A stretch of DNA of 38,102 nucleotides from Geobacteraceae bacterium (GCA_013377075.1 JACABD010000014.1:21927-60028); one strand, 5' to 3'. Counted from the stretch's first letter, positions 1 to 8,176 are shown. The notes: a model not told the origin generated them from the letters alone. Translations and numbers: made by a program.

Positions 1-551
1 TCGACCCCTCCAACTCAGGTCTGACAAACTGGAGTACGCCGCAGTTCATGCAGAAGGGGAATACCCCCATGGCTATCGACAGTAGTACCCCACCCAAGAT
101 TGCTTATGCCTCAAAATTCAGGGAGCTTAATGTTACAGGAACTCTTGATCTTGCAATGTGGGATCCGATTCATGTCATCTTTCTTGGCGACTATGTCAAA
201 AATCTAGGATTTGACAAGGGGACGGTAAGTGCCAACTATGGCAGTGATGTGAAAAGAGAGACCCTGGGGTACCAGATCGGAGTTTCGGTCGGCTACCCTG
301 CCGTCCGCAATCCATGGGAGTGGAAGGCTCTTTTTTACTACAAATATCTTGAGTCCGATGCTGTCATGGATGCCTTTACCGATTCTGATTTCAACCTTGG
401 CGGCACCAATGCCAAGGGGTGGATCGCCGGTGGAGATCTGGGACTGGCGAAGAATGTCTGGCTGTCAACTCGCTGGTTCTCGTCAAACGAAATTTCAGGT
501 GTGCCGCTCTCAATAGACGTTCTGCATCTGAACATTAACGCACGATTTTAG
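1..551 (+). CDS. putative porin, 3' end only
   Basis: The reading frame is open from the first full codon at position 3 to the TAG at 549-551, so the gene starts outside the window. The Met at 48 is internal, not a start. About 182 residues remain. They show alternating aromatic and polar beta-strands typical of an outer-membrane barrel, and the protein ends in Phe (..LNINARF), the usual last residue of BamA-dependent barrels. The stretch with KGWIAGGDLGLAKNVWL and then RWFSSNEISG resembles the C-terminus of the putative-porin family (Porin_5-like) common in Geobacter. Family assignment is from memory. A substrate cannot be deduced. The next gene starts 4 nt downstream, so the two are probably co-transcribed. 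Confidence 0.75.
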   Translation, partial: DPSNSGLTNWSTPQFMQKGNTPMAIDSSTPPKIAYASKFRELNVTGTLDLAMWDPIHVIFLGDYVKNLGFDKGTVSANYGSDVKRETLGYQIGVSVGYPAVRNPWEWKALFYYKYLESDAVMDAFTDSDFNLGGTNAKGWIAGGDLGLAKNVWLSTRWFSSNEISGVPLSIDVLHLNINARF

Positions 552-555
552 CCAG

Positions 556-2538
556 ATGAGCAAAATCGGTCGCAATAAACCATGTCCCTGCGGCAGTGGC
601 AAAAAAAACAAGCATTGCTGCGGGGAAGGCACAGGCGGGGCTTTGGGCTTTCCTGCCACTGCAGAGGGATACAACCAGCAGGGCAATGCTTTTGCTGATC
701 AAGGGCGGATTGCTGACGCAATCCGCTGCTATGAAAAAGCTCTGGAGATTAATCCAGCTTTTGCCGGAGCATGGAATAATCTCGGCATAGTAATGAAAGA
801 TCAGAGAAATTTTGACCGGGCCATATTCTGCTATCAACAGGCGCTTTTCTTCGCGCCTGCTTTTGCCGGTGCACACAATAATCTGGGAAATGTTTTAAAA
901 GAGCTGGGGCAATATGCAGAAGCAATTGCCAGTTACCGTCAGGCTCAGGCACTGGTTCCCGATTCCGTGCAGATTAACACCAATCTCGGGAATATCCTCT
1001 CCGACCTTGACAGGCATTACGAGGCTATTCCTTTTTTCCGTAGAGCGCTGGCAATTACCCCTGACTCTTCATCTCTTTACAAGCTTGCCTATTCGCTTCG
1101 AGCCACTGGCAGTAACGATGAAGCGATCTCTTGTTGCCAAAAGGCGCTGGCGGTCACACCGGATAACGCTGCTCTTTTGATCAATATGGCTTCTGCCTGC
1201 AACAGCCAGGGGCGAGTTGATGAAGCAATAGACACCTGCCAGCGTGCGCTGACCATCGCCCCGGATTATGCCAGCACCTACAGTGCTCTGCTGATGACGC
1301 AGCAGTACTCCTTTTTGACCAACTGCGATGAATCATTTATCCTGGCCCGGCAGTTTGCTGAAAAGTTTGAAACACCATTTCAAAAAACCTGGAAAGCCTG
1401 CAAGGCAGAAGGGCAACCGGATGGTAAACTCAGGATTGGTCTGGTTTCCGCCGATTTACGCAGTCATCCGGTGGGTTATTTTCTTGAAGCGGTGCTCCAT
1501 CAGATGGATCAATCCTCCTTTGACCTGATTGCCTATGCAAATCAGTCGGTAGATGATGACTTGAGTGAACGGATCAAGCCCTGCTTCGAGACCTGGATCA
1601 ATGTTGCAAATATGTCGGATGAACAGCTGGCTGTTCAAATCAGGAAAGACAGGATTGACCTGCTTCTCGATTTGTCCGGGCACTCAAATGGCAGCCGACT
1701 ACTGACCTTTGCCCGCAAACCGGCGCCCGTTCAGGCGACCTGGCTCGGTTATGCCAACAGCACCGGGCTTGAGGCAATGGATTTTATCATTGCCGATCCG
1801 ATCACTATTCCACCGGATGATGAGAGGTTTTATTCAGAAAAAGTCTGGCGTCTGCCTGAAACCTATGTCTGCTTTACGCCACCGGCACTCAATCTGCCGG
1901 TCACTGGCTTGCCCGCTCTGACAAACGGCTGCATAACTTTTGGTTGTTTCAATTACCCGGCAAAATTGAATGACATGGTCGTTGCCTGCTGGTCGGATAT
2001 CCTGCTGGAGGTTCCGGATTCTGTATTGCTTTTGAAATACAAGAATTTTGATCATGAGGCGGAACGAAAGCTTTTTCGGCAGCGGTTCTTTTCATATGGA
2101 GTTGATCCGGACCGGCTCCGTTTTTTCGGAGCATCGCCCCGGGAAGAGTATCTTGCAGCATACCAGAAGGTGGATTTCTGCCTCGACCCATTCCCCTTTC
2201 CTGGCCTGACCACGACCTGTGAAGCGCTCTGGATGGGAGTGCCGACCCTGACCCTGAGGATGTCGCGCGGTATGTACGGCCATAATGGCGAACTGGTCAT
2301 GAAATCGATCGGTCTGGATGATTGGGTAGCCAATTCTGTGAAAGAGTACAAAGAAAGGGCTGTTGCTCTTTCTTTCGACCTGGAGCGGCTTGCAGCCCTG
2401 CGAAGCGGCCTGCGCCAGACCCTGCTTGACTCTCCCCTGTGTGCTGCCGAGCGTTTTGCCAGAAACCTGGAAGAAGCGTTTCGTGGAATGGTTCGGATGG
2501 CTGATGTGCACATCCACCAACAGGAAATTCTTCGTTAG
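556..2538 (+). CDS. SEC-C motif + TPR + O-GlcNAc transferase-like (GT41) protein
   Basis: 660 residues. The N-terminus carries a SEC-C zinc-binding motif (residues 7-23, PCPCGSGKKNKHCC). About six TPR units follow (residues ~35-250; repeated A-I-x-C-Y-x-x-A-L and NNLG motifs). A C-terminal GT41/SPINDLY-type catalytic region runs from ~290 to 645, with IGLVSADLRSHPVGYF, LLLDLSGHSNGSRL, WLGYANSTGL, FNYPAKLND and DPFPFPGLTTTCEALWMGVP as landmarks. Family knowledge predicts a cytoplasmic protein that transfers a sugar from a nucleotide donor to Ser/Thr of proteins. The target is unknown. The ATG at 556 is chosen because the SEC-C motif begins right after it; the ribosome binding site is weak and the porin stop is 4 nt upstream, suggesting coupling. 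The fused zinc motif may recruit a partner (inference). Confidence 0.85.
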   Translation: MSKIGRNKPCPCGSGKKNKHCCGEGTGGALGFPATAEGYNQQGNAFADQGRIADAIRCYEKALEINPAFAGAWNNLGIVMKDQRNFDRAIFCYQQALFFAPAFAGAHNNLGNVLKELGQYAEAIASYRQAQALVPDSVQINTNLGNILSDLDRHYEAIPFFRRALAITPDSSSLYKLAYSLRATGSNDEAISCCQKALAVTPDNAALLINMASACNSQGRVDEAIDTCQRALTIAPDYASTYSALLMTQQYSFLTNCDESFILARQFAEKFETPFQKTWKACKAEGQPDGKLRIGLVSADLRSHPVGYFLEAVLHQMDQSSFDLIAYANQSVDDDLSERIKPCFETWINVANMSDEQLAVQIRKDRIDLLLDLSGHSNGSRLLTFARKPAPVQATWLGYANSTGLEAMDFIIADPITIPPDDERFYSEKVWRLPETYVCFTPPALNLPVTGLPALTNGCITFGCFNYPAKLNDMVVACWSDILLEVPDSVLLLKYKNFDHEAERKLFRQRFFSYGVDPDRLRFFGASPREEYLAAYQKVDFCLDPFPFPGLTTTCEALWMGVPTLTLRMSRGMYGHNGELVMKSIGLDDWVANSVKEYKERAVALSFDLERLAALRSGLRQTLLDSPLCAAERFARNLEEAFRGMVRMADVHIHQQEILR

Positions 2539-2680
2539 TGGTGTAATCCGGATGCTTGATGTTGTTGGGGTCGTAGTATATCATCTCCGCTGTATTTGCC
2601 GCACCTATCCTGACAGCAAGACCTGTAGGCTTTCCGCCAAAAATCCAACCTGAAATGCCACCGTTTTCCTCCTGGGAAAA
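2515..2680 (-). pseudogene. possible decayed minus-strand coding remnant
   Basis: On the minus strand the frame from 2680 down to about 2515 is open, with protein-like composition outside the OGT gene (it includes GWIFGGKPTGLAVRIGAANT and then YYDPNNIKHPDYTTNEEF). The same frame upstream (minus 2684-2760, ending HYNFITILKHYAKLL) is separated from it only by a TGA at 2681-2683. No start with a ribosome binding site and no recognisable family was found. The frame then runs antisense into the OGT gene. It could be the trace of a lost gene or chance. Confidence 0.22.
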
Positions 2681-2711
2681 TCACAACAGTTTCGCATAAT
2701 GTTTTAATATC

Positions 2712-2743
2712 GTAATGAAATTGTAATGATCATCTTCTATGCT
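2712..2743 (+). promoter_or_regulatory. possible promoter with 11-bp-spaced direct repeat
   Basis: Two identical heptamers GTAATGA lie at 2712-2718 and 2723-2729, so they repeat every 11 bp. A -10-like TATGCT follows at 2738-2743, eight bases after the second copy. Two heptamers separated by 4 bp just ahead of a -10 is the layout of a Pho-box-type activator site, but the heptamer is not the classical CTGTCAT. The regulator is therefore unassigned. Confidence 0.3.
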
Positions 2744-2745
2744 TA

Positions 2746-2849
2746 CAACGTTCATGAAGTCAAACCGAATATTCGGGTACTTGTCTGACCTATGTGTAGG
2801 TGCCAGAAAGCCCACAACATCTCCGCAAGGAGCGTTGCGGGCTTTTTTT
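2746..2849 (+). ncRNA. candidate small RNA or transcribed leader
   Basis: Between the possible promoter and a strong terminator lies about 100 nt with two further potential hairpins. CCGA/TCGG closes a 4-nt loop at 2765-2776, and ACCTA/TAGGT closes the loop TGTG at 2788-2801. The 3' end is the terminator at 2809-2849. No known riboswitch consensus (c-di-GMP, fluoride, cobalamin, TPP) was recognised. It may be a free small RNA, an attenuator for the His-rich protein gene starting 47 nt downstream, or simply the 3' end of the porin-OGT transcript. Confidence 0.3.
2809..2849 (+). terminator. Rho-independent terminator
   Basis: AGCCCACAAC (2809-2818) pairs with GTTGCGGGCT (2834-2843) with one A-C mismatch. 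An inner CTCC/GGAG stem is capped by a GCAA tetraloop, and seven T follow (2843-2849). It ends the upstream transcript or acts as an attenuator for the gene at 2897. Confidence 0.8.
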
Positions 2850-2896
2850 GCCTCAAGGCATGCCAAAGCAACAGGGCTGACAAGGAATCCTGAACC

Positions 2897-3229
2897 ATGC
2901 GTTCACGAATTAAAAAAATCAGTGTTCTCTTCCTGCTCACTACCGGATTGCTGCTTCTCCAGGCAAGTATCCAGCTGTTGCATCATCACTTTGACGACTC
3001 ATTTCATGACAATCAGGATGGTTTCCATTCTCTCAGCACTACAGTAAGCTGTCCGGCAACAGACGCTCATCCGGAATCGCACAATGATTCTCCTGAGATC
3101 ATCACAACTTCTGCCGGTATTACTGCACCACTTCTCATTATCTGCACAGTTAATCACTCTAATCCTCTCCTCCAGCTAGTAACCAGCGATTCTGTTTCGG
3201 GAAAAGGCAGCCGGGCCTCTCCGGTCTGA
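2897..3229 (+). CDS. small exported His-rich hypothetical protein
   Basis: 110 residues. The family was not recognised. Residues 1-25 form a signal peptide or single membrane segment (basic start, then SVLFLLTTGLLLLQ). A His/Asp-rich stretch follows (LLHHHFDDSFHDNQDGFH, residues 28-45), which could bind metal, and then a second hydrophobic patch around residues 75-83. AAGGA about 10 nt before the ATG at 2897 supports this start. The gene stands alone between the terminator at 2849 and a 361-bp gap. The small size and lack of family match make its reality less certain than its neighbours'. A periplasmic metal-related role is only a guess from composition. Confidence 0.5.
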   Translation: MRSRIKKISVLFLLTTGLLLLQASIQLLHHHFDDSFHDNQDGFHSLSTTVSCPATDAHPESHNDSPEIITTSAGITAPLLIICTVNHSNPLLQLVTSDSVSGKGSRASPV

Positions 3230-3590
3230 ATACCCAACCATCTATATTTGCCAGTAACAACTATTTAAAAAAACAAATTTACAGGTTGAGAAAAGAAATC
3301 AAGGGTTCGAGCGAACAGCCGCTCAGCATTTCAACGATGAAAAGCTTACTGATCTGTTCTTGCAGTTCCTGTAAAGGGAGGTGCCACTGCCAGCTTTATA
3401 CAAAGTATATCGGTCTGATGTGACATGTCTGGAAAAAAGGTGGGCAATGTCTCCTGACGGCCTGACCGGAGCCTTATCGGTTCCAATATATCCCGATGTT
3501 AAATGTCCGATAGCTTTATGACAATTGAATACTCGCTATACCTGATTAAGTAACCAAAACACGAAAAAACGACAGAAAAGGAGATGAAAA
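3230..3590. other. intergenic region, no gene seen
   Basis: This 361-bp gap holds no supported ORF. Small overlapping inverted repeats occur near 3305-3325 (GTTCG-AG-CGAAC and GAGCG-N6-CGCTC). It presumably holds the promoter of the VPLPA-CTERM gene at 3591, but no clear -35/-10 or sigma-54 site was seen. A strong AAAAGGAG precedes the ATG at 3591. Confidence 0.4.
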
Positions 3591-4256
3591 ATGAAAGGTT
3601 TTAAAATTTTACTCATAGCTGCTTTTTTTGCACTGACCACCTCGGTCGTCTCTGGTACGGCCCAAGCCGCACTCGCAGTAAATTTCTCCAGCTACGCTGA
3701 TGTATACGACGTCAGCCTTGGCTACAACATCGTCGGTTGGCAGTTCACCGCCAATACAGATCTTTATGTCACCAAACTCGGCTATTTCGACCTTGGCTCT
3801 GTTGGCGAAGCCCGCAGTGTAGGCCTCTACAATGCTTCTGGCACTCTGCTGGCATCTGCTACTATTGATCCTCTCAATCAGGGTGCGCAATCGGGGTTCT
3901 TTCGTATGATTGACCTTGCCACCAAAGCAACTATTGATAAAGGACAACAATACACACTGGTTACCACTCTCGGCAGCACTGGACAATTTACTGCTGATAC
4001 CACCGGTACATTCGGCGGGACAGGAACGTTCGGTAATCTGACCTTGACTGATTTAGCCTTACTGGGTGACGTGTTTGCCACAGATGCTGCTCTTCCAGCC
4101 AATTGGGCTGCAGCTACGGGCGGGGTATATGGCGCTACAACATATGGCGCTTTCGGCCCTAATATGGAAGTCACCGCCACTCCGATCCCGGCAGCCGCCT
4201 GGTTGCTCGGTTCCGGTCTGCTAGGCCTGGTTGGTGTCCGTCGTCGCAAAAAGTAA
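3591..4256 (+). CDS. VPLPA-CTERM sorting domain-containing surface protein
   Basis: 221 residues with three parts. A signal peptide covers residues 1-26 (ends TAQA-ALAV). The extracellular body (~28-195) contains VGWQFTANTDLYVTKLGYFD and a SVGLYNASGTLLASATI segment, which resembles DUF4082-type beta-sandwich domains. The C-terminal tripartite sorting signal is TPIPAAAWLLGSGLLGLVGV followed by RRRKK. Known biology: exosortases recognise such PEP/VPLPA-CTERM tails and process or anchor the protein at the cell surface. The probable enzyme, the XrtD-type exosortase, is at 24508. The start is supported by AAAAGGAG 8 nt upstream. The phosphoesterase at 4301 follows after 44 bp without a terminator, so the two are probably one transcript. 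Confidence 0.88.
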   Translation: MKGFKILLIAAFFALTTSVVSGTAQAALAVNFSSYADVYDVSLGYNIVGWQFTANTDLYVTKLGYFDLGSVGEARSVGLYNASGTLLASATIDPLNQGAQSGFFRMIDLATKATIDKGQQYTLVTTLGSTGQFTADTTGTFGGTGTFGNLTLTDLALLGDVFATDAALPANWAAATGGVYGATTYGAFGPNMEVTATPIPAAAWLLGSGLLGLVGVRRRKK

Positions 4257-4300
4257 TTAAGGTTCACTTTTTCAACTAATAACCAAAAGGAGAAACAATA

Positions 4301-7291
4301 ATGAAAAGAAATCAGAAAATAGCCGCCGCGGCTCTCGCCGTAGCCATGCTGTCAACCGGCAGTGCTTTCGCCGCCGAGCAGTGGATGACCGGCGACTGGC
4401 ACCAGCATTCCTTTTTCACCGATGGCACCAACTTCATGGGTGACGTTGACATGAACACCCCCTCCAACCCTGTCATCCTCAACGGGCCGAGCGTCACCGA
4501 CCCTAAGGCAACATTCGGTACGGGTGCCTACAAAGGGGTCATCCCCCAGGGCTTCCGCTACGGCCTCACTTTCCAGGCCAACTCGGAGCATGGCGGTAAC
4601 CGCGGCTCCCACGACGCCTTCGGCCGTTTCTGGGACGACACGAACTTTTACGCTGCTCCGCCTGCCTCAACCATCCCCCTGCTCGGCACCGTGGCCAATT
4701 ACAGCAGTGCCTGTTCCTACCTGACGACGGATGCACCCTCCTGCGCCGCAGGCAATCACCAGGTTATGTGGCGCTGGCAGGAGCTGATCGCCGGCAGCAC
4801 CTTCGGCTCCTACATGACGGCCTTCGACTGGCTCACGACCCTGCGCGGCCAGTACCCTGAAGCCAATGGTAAATACCTCCTGACAGGAATGGAGTGGAAC
4901 GTACCTGGTCACGAGCATGCCTCCACCGGCTGTCTGGAGAACAATGGCAAATGTATCGCCGAGTTTGAATACCGTTTTGACCAGACAGACACCGATGCCG
5001 CTGGCGCAACTTCGACCCAGTCCATCGCTGCCGGCATCAACTGGACCGGCAAGATCCAGACCTCGGCCTATGTTGCTCCAACCTATCCGGATTACTCTGC
5101 AACCCTTGGCCTTAAGCCGCTTCATGAGAAGGCCATCGCCGGTCTCAAATGGGCCAACGATAACCACCCGACAACAATGTGGGTCAACCCTGGCCACATC
5201 GAGCGCGCCGGTTGCGGTACTGCCAGTGACAGCGGTTACTCTATCGCTGCAATGCGCGATATGAACAATACTGCCCCATCCATATTCTTCGGTTTTGAAG
5301 GGATGCCCGGCCACCAGAAAGCATCCAACCGTGGTGAAATCAGCGCTACCTCCTGCGGCGGCGGCACCTACGGCGGCGCAGGCGCCTACATCGCCACTGT
5401 CGGCGGCGTTTGGGACAACCTGCTGGCCGATGGCCGCAAGATCTACAACTTCGTCTCTTCCGACTTCCACATGACCCGCGACGACTTCTATCCGGGCGAG
5501 TACGCCAAGACCTACATCAAGGCGAAGGATGCTACCAACAAAAACGGCACCTTCACCCAGCAGGACATCCTCAACGGCATGCGTTCAGGTAACTCATACG
5601 CGGTTCATGGCGACCTGATCACCGACCTCGACTACACAGTTTCCTGGAAGACCCCGTTCGGCACTAAGACAGTCACCATGGGTGAGACCCTCCCGCTCAA
5701 GCAGGGGAACAGCGTAACTGTCAAGATCAAATTCAAGGACGGCGCTACCAACAACAATGGCGATGTTGCCAAGGTTCACCATGTGCAGCTGATCAAGGGA
5801 ACCATGAACCCGGCAGCAAGAGCCAGCAAGTTCCTGGCTGACGGCGTGACACCTAACGCCGCATTCAACACGGTTAACCCTTCAGCGGCAACGGTTGTCG
5901 GCACCTTCGACTCCAACTCCCCTGCCTGGTCCTACGACGCAGTATCCGGCTACACTACTATCACATACAATACGACCGTTCAGAATGACATGTTCTTCCG
6001 TATCCGCGGCACCAACCTCGGCTATAGTGTCAGCGATCCTGCCTACGGCACCGATGCCAATGGCAACCCGCTGAAAAACGTTCCCGGCTCCAACACTGTT
6101 GCCAAGGCATGGCAGGACCTCTGGTTCTACAGCAACCCGATTTTCGTGAACACCACCGCTCCGACCCAGTTTATTTACACATCTGACTCACACTACGGCA
6201 TATCCCGGACAGCTATCGCCAGTGGCGCTACTGGGGCCCAACCGGTCAACCAGGCTCTGGTTGCCACCGTTAATGCCCTTCCGGCAATAACCATCCCATG
6301 CGACGGCGGTGTTAATGCCTGCGCTAATTCAGTCAACAATATCGATTTCGTCGCAAACACCGGCGACGTCGCCAATCGTCAGGAAACCGGCATTCAGTCT
6401 GCTGCCCTTTCCTGGGCTCAGTTTAACACCGACTATATCCTCGGCCTTAAAGTCAAGGACAAGAACGGCGCCAAGTCACCGCTCTACCTGGTTCCGGGTA
6501 ACCATGACGTCAGCAACGCCATCGGGTACTACAAAGCCATGACCCCGGCATTCGACGCCACTTCCTATGTGAACATCTACAACATGATGATGAAGCCCAC
6601 CACTGCGCTAACCAACGTCGGCTTCATTGGCGCCACCCCCAATGCCACCACAGCCGCTGCCAGCTATGCCGCTAACAAGGTTTTCTACTCGAAGGACATT
6701 GGTGGCGTTCACTTCATTTTCCTCGGTATGTGGCCGGACAGTGCCGCCCGCACATGGATGGACAGCGATCTGAGCACTGTAAGCTCAACTACACCGGTGG
6801 TCCTCTTTACCCACGACCAGCCGGACATCGAAACCAAGCATCTGATGAACCCCAATGGAACTCATGATATCAACTCCAGTGCAAAGTTTGAAAACCTTGT
6901 GTATGGAGAAGGTGTTGGCGGGTATGCAAGCGTAACTTCGTCAGGTGGCGCCAGCACAGTCGAGCAGGCCGCTTTTGCATCATGGATTAAGAATCGCAAA
7001 AACATTGTGGCCTACTTCCATGGTAACTCCAACTGGAACCAGTTCTACACCTTTACCGGCCCGAACAGCGACATCAGCCTGAATACCTTCCGGGTTGATT
7101 CTCCAATGAAGGGCGAAGCTTCGAAAACTGATCTTACCAATCTCGGCTCAACTGCCGATCCGAGCCGGCTGTCGTACCAGGTAATCTCTATCGATCCCGC
7201 GGCAACCCAGATGACCGTCCGAGAGTACCGTTGGAACAGTAAGATCTGGGGCGACGCCAAGACAGTATCGCTTGCTCCGCGTGCAAACTAA
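4301..7291 (+). CDS. exported PHP-domain/metallophosphoesterase fusion protein
   Basis: 996 residues. A clear signal peptide (1-24, cleavage near AFA-A) follows an AAAAGGAG site. The first half looks PHP-like: GDWHQHSF (H34, H36), ANSEHGG (E96, H97), NPGHIE (H299) and SSDFH (D388, H390) would be metal ligands. After a beta-rich linker (~435-620) the second half is calcineurin-like: SDSH (D629, H631), TGDVANR (D689), PGNHD (N734, H735), FTHD (H838) and YFHGNSN (H907), the last deviating from the usual GHxH. A periplasmic or surface phosphoesterase is predicted; the substrate is unknown. There is no CTERM tail. The gene is visibly richer in G/C-ending codons than the polysaccharide genes. A decayed second copy of its 3' end lies at 35005-35594. 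Confidence 0.82.
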   Translation: MKRNQKIAAAALAVAMLSTGSAFAAEQWMTGDWHQHSFFTDGTNFMGDVDMNTPSNPVILNGPSVTDPKATFGTGAYKGVIPQGFRYGLTFQANSEHGGNRGSHDAFGRFWDDTNFYAAPPASTIPLLGTVANYSSACSYLTTDAPSCAAGNHQVMWRWQELIAGSTFGSYMTAFDWLTTLRGQYPEANGKYLLTGMEWNVPGHEHASTGCLENNGKCIAEFEYRFDQTDTDAAGATSTQSIAAGINWTGKIQTSAYVAPTYPDYSATLGLKPLHEKAIAGLKWANDNHPTTMWVNPGHIERAGCGTASDSGYSIAAMRDMNNTAPSIFFGFEGMPGHQKASNRGEISATSCGGGTYGGAGAYIATVGGVWDNLLADGRKIYNFVSSDFHMTRDDFYPGEYAKTYIKAKDATNKNGTFTQQDILNGMRSGNSYAVHGDLITDLDYTVSWKTPFGTKTVTMGETLPLKQGNSVTVKIKFKDGATNNNGDVAKVHHVQLIKGTMNPAARASKFLADGVTPNAAFNTVNPSAATVVGTFDSNSPAWSYDAVSGYTTITYNTTVQNDMFFRIRGTNLGYSVSDPAYGTDANGNPLKNVPGSNTVAKAWQDLWFYSNPIFVNTTAPTQFIYTSDSHYGISRTAIASGATGAQPVNQALVATVNALPAITIPCDGGVNACANSVNNIDFVANTGDVANRQETGIQSAALSWAQFNTDYILGLKVKDKNGAKSPLYLVPGNHDVSNAIGYYKAMTPAFDATSYVNIYNMMMKPTTALTNVGFIGATPNATTAAASYAANKVFYSKDIGGVHFIFLGMWPDSAARTWMDSDLSTVSSTTPVVLFTHDQPDIETKHLMNPNGTHDINSSAKFENLVYGEGVGGYASVTSSGGASTVEQAAFASWIKNRKNIVAYFHGNSNWNQFYTFTGPNSDISLNTFRVDSPMKGEASKTDLTNLGSTADPSRLSYQVISIDPAATQMTVREYRWNSKIWGDAKTVSLAPRAN

Positions 7292-7293
7292 GG

Positions 7294-7314
7294 TTGTAAG
7301 GCAAATGAAATAGT
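7294..7314 (+). repeat. 21-nt imperfect direct repeat, copy 1
   Basis: TTGTAAGGCAAATGAAATAG(T) directly after the phosphoesterase stop matches 7453-7473 at 19 of 21 positions (the last 14 are identical). Confidence 0.6.
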
Positions 7315-7330
7315 CTTGGATGTGTTATAA

Positions 7331-7362
7331 AACCCGGACTGGATTCAAATCCGGTCCGGGTT
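7331..7362 (+). terminator. long hairpin, probable terminator of the 3591-7291 operon
   Basis: AACCCGGACTGGAT (7331-7344) pairs with ATCCGGTCCGGGTT (7349-7362) across a TCAA loop, with one T-G wobble. Only a weak T-run follows (TTAATTT), so it may also act as an mRNA 3' stabiliser. Confidence 0.75.
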
Positions 7363-7452
7363 AATTTGCGACCACAATCCGGGTGCCATCTCCAATAACC
7401 GTATTTACTGACAAGCTCTTAATATGGTTTGCGTTACTAAGAATTTTCATCT

Positions 7453-7473
7453 TTGCAACGCAAATGAAATAGT
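7453..7473 (+). repeat. 21-nt imperfect direct repeat, copy 2
   Basis: TTGCAACGCAAATGAAATAG(T), 159 bp after copy 1 and about 85 bp before the OmpH-like gene. It could be a regulatory element or the scar of a small duplication. Confidence 0.6.
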
Positions 7474-7556
7474 GACCCTATAAATTAGATTGAGCTTGAA
7501 CAGCAGGAGAGTGGCTCCAGATGTTCTGCTTAATTTAACTGAAAAGGAATTTGTTA

Positions 7557-8084
7557 ATGACTCGTATTTCACTGTTACTGCTTGTTTTACTTTCTCTTGC
7601 AACCTCGGCCATGGCGGCATCACCCTCCAGAATAGGCGTTGTTGACCTGCAGCGTGCCGTGTCGGAGAGTACGGAAGGGATCGAAGCCAAATCCTCCCTG
7701 CTCAGGAAGACAGAGCAGCTCAATGCCGATCTGAAGGTTTTGCTGGCAGATTTTGAAAAGATGCGAGCTGAAGCTGAAAAAGATGCAGCCGGACTATCTG
7801 TTGATGAGCGTTCCGAGCGGGAAAAGGTTCTCCAGAAAAAGAGCAGGGACTTTCAAAGCCGTCAACGGGAAGCCCAGGAAGATCTCAAACAGATAGAAGC
7901 CGAATATCTCAGGAAGATTACTGCCAGGCTGGGAACGGTCATGTCGAAGGTAGGTGAGGAAGAGAATTACACCGCCATTCTTGATCGCAGCACCGGTCTC
8001 TATTATTTCAGCAGGGAGGCTGATATTACTTCATTGATCGTCAAGCGGGCAAATGAGGAGTACAGCCGGAGTTTAAAAAAATAG
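7557..8084 (+). CDS. OmpH/Skp family periplasmic chaperone-like protein
   Basis: 175 residues from the ATG at 7557. A signal peptide (1-20, ends SAMA-ASPS) is followed by a start typical of OmpH/Skp (RIGVVDLQRAVSES), a long Lys/Glu-rich coiled coil (~45-120, including EREKVLQKKSRDFQSRQREA) and a final KVGEEENYTAILDRS-TGLYYF segment. Known Skp proteins are trimeric periplasmic holdases for outer-membrane proteins. The frame is open to a TTG at 7551, but the AAGGA at 7543-7547 is only 3 nt from that codon and 9 nt from the ATG, so 7557 is preferred. The next ORF begins 92 bp downstream. Confidence 0.85.
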   Translation: MTRISLLLLVLLSLATSAMAASPSRIGVVDLQRAVSESTEGIEAKSSLLRKTEQLNADLKVLLADFEKMRAEAEKDAAGLSVDERSEREKVLQKKSRDFQSRQREAQEDLKQIEAEYLRKITARLGTVMSKVGEEENYTAILDRSTGLYYFSREADITSLIVKRANEEYSRSLKK

Positions 8085-8176
8085 TCCGTTTTCAGATTAT
8101 GTCCGGAATTCCCGATCACATATTACCCAGATGAAAGCCCTCTTCATATAGATGCGGGGCGAAAAGGAGAAATATT

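Noticed and set aside
48-50. ATG as start of the first porin gene
   Set aside because: The frame is open to the window edge and the residues before it continue the barrel sequence; no SD is present.
2613-2669. GTG ORF of 18 residues after AGGAGG on the minus strand
   Set aside because: It is too short, its frame is contradicted by the overlapping protein-like frame, and it has no context.
2630-2700. TGA at 2681-2683 read as selenocysteine with the adjacent hairpin as SECIS
   Set aside because: The hairpin begins directly at the TGA and lacks the expected apical features and spacing; no selenoprotein family was recognised.
3420-3590. Sigma-54 type promoter ahead of the VPLPA-CTERM gene
   Set aside because: GG and GC elements near 3430 are one base off the required spacing; similar near-misses at 9596 and 7512 also fail.
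4667-5470. 267-residue minus-strand ORF inside the phosphoesterase gene
   Set aside because: It is a shadow of a G+C-biased gene: no SD, no recognisable domains, and the plus strand has clear motifs.
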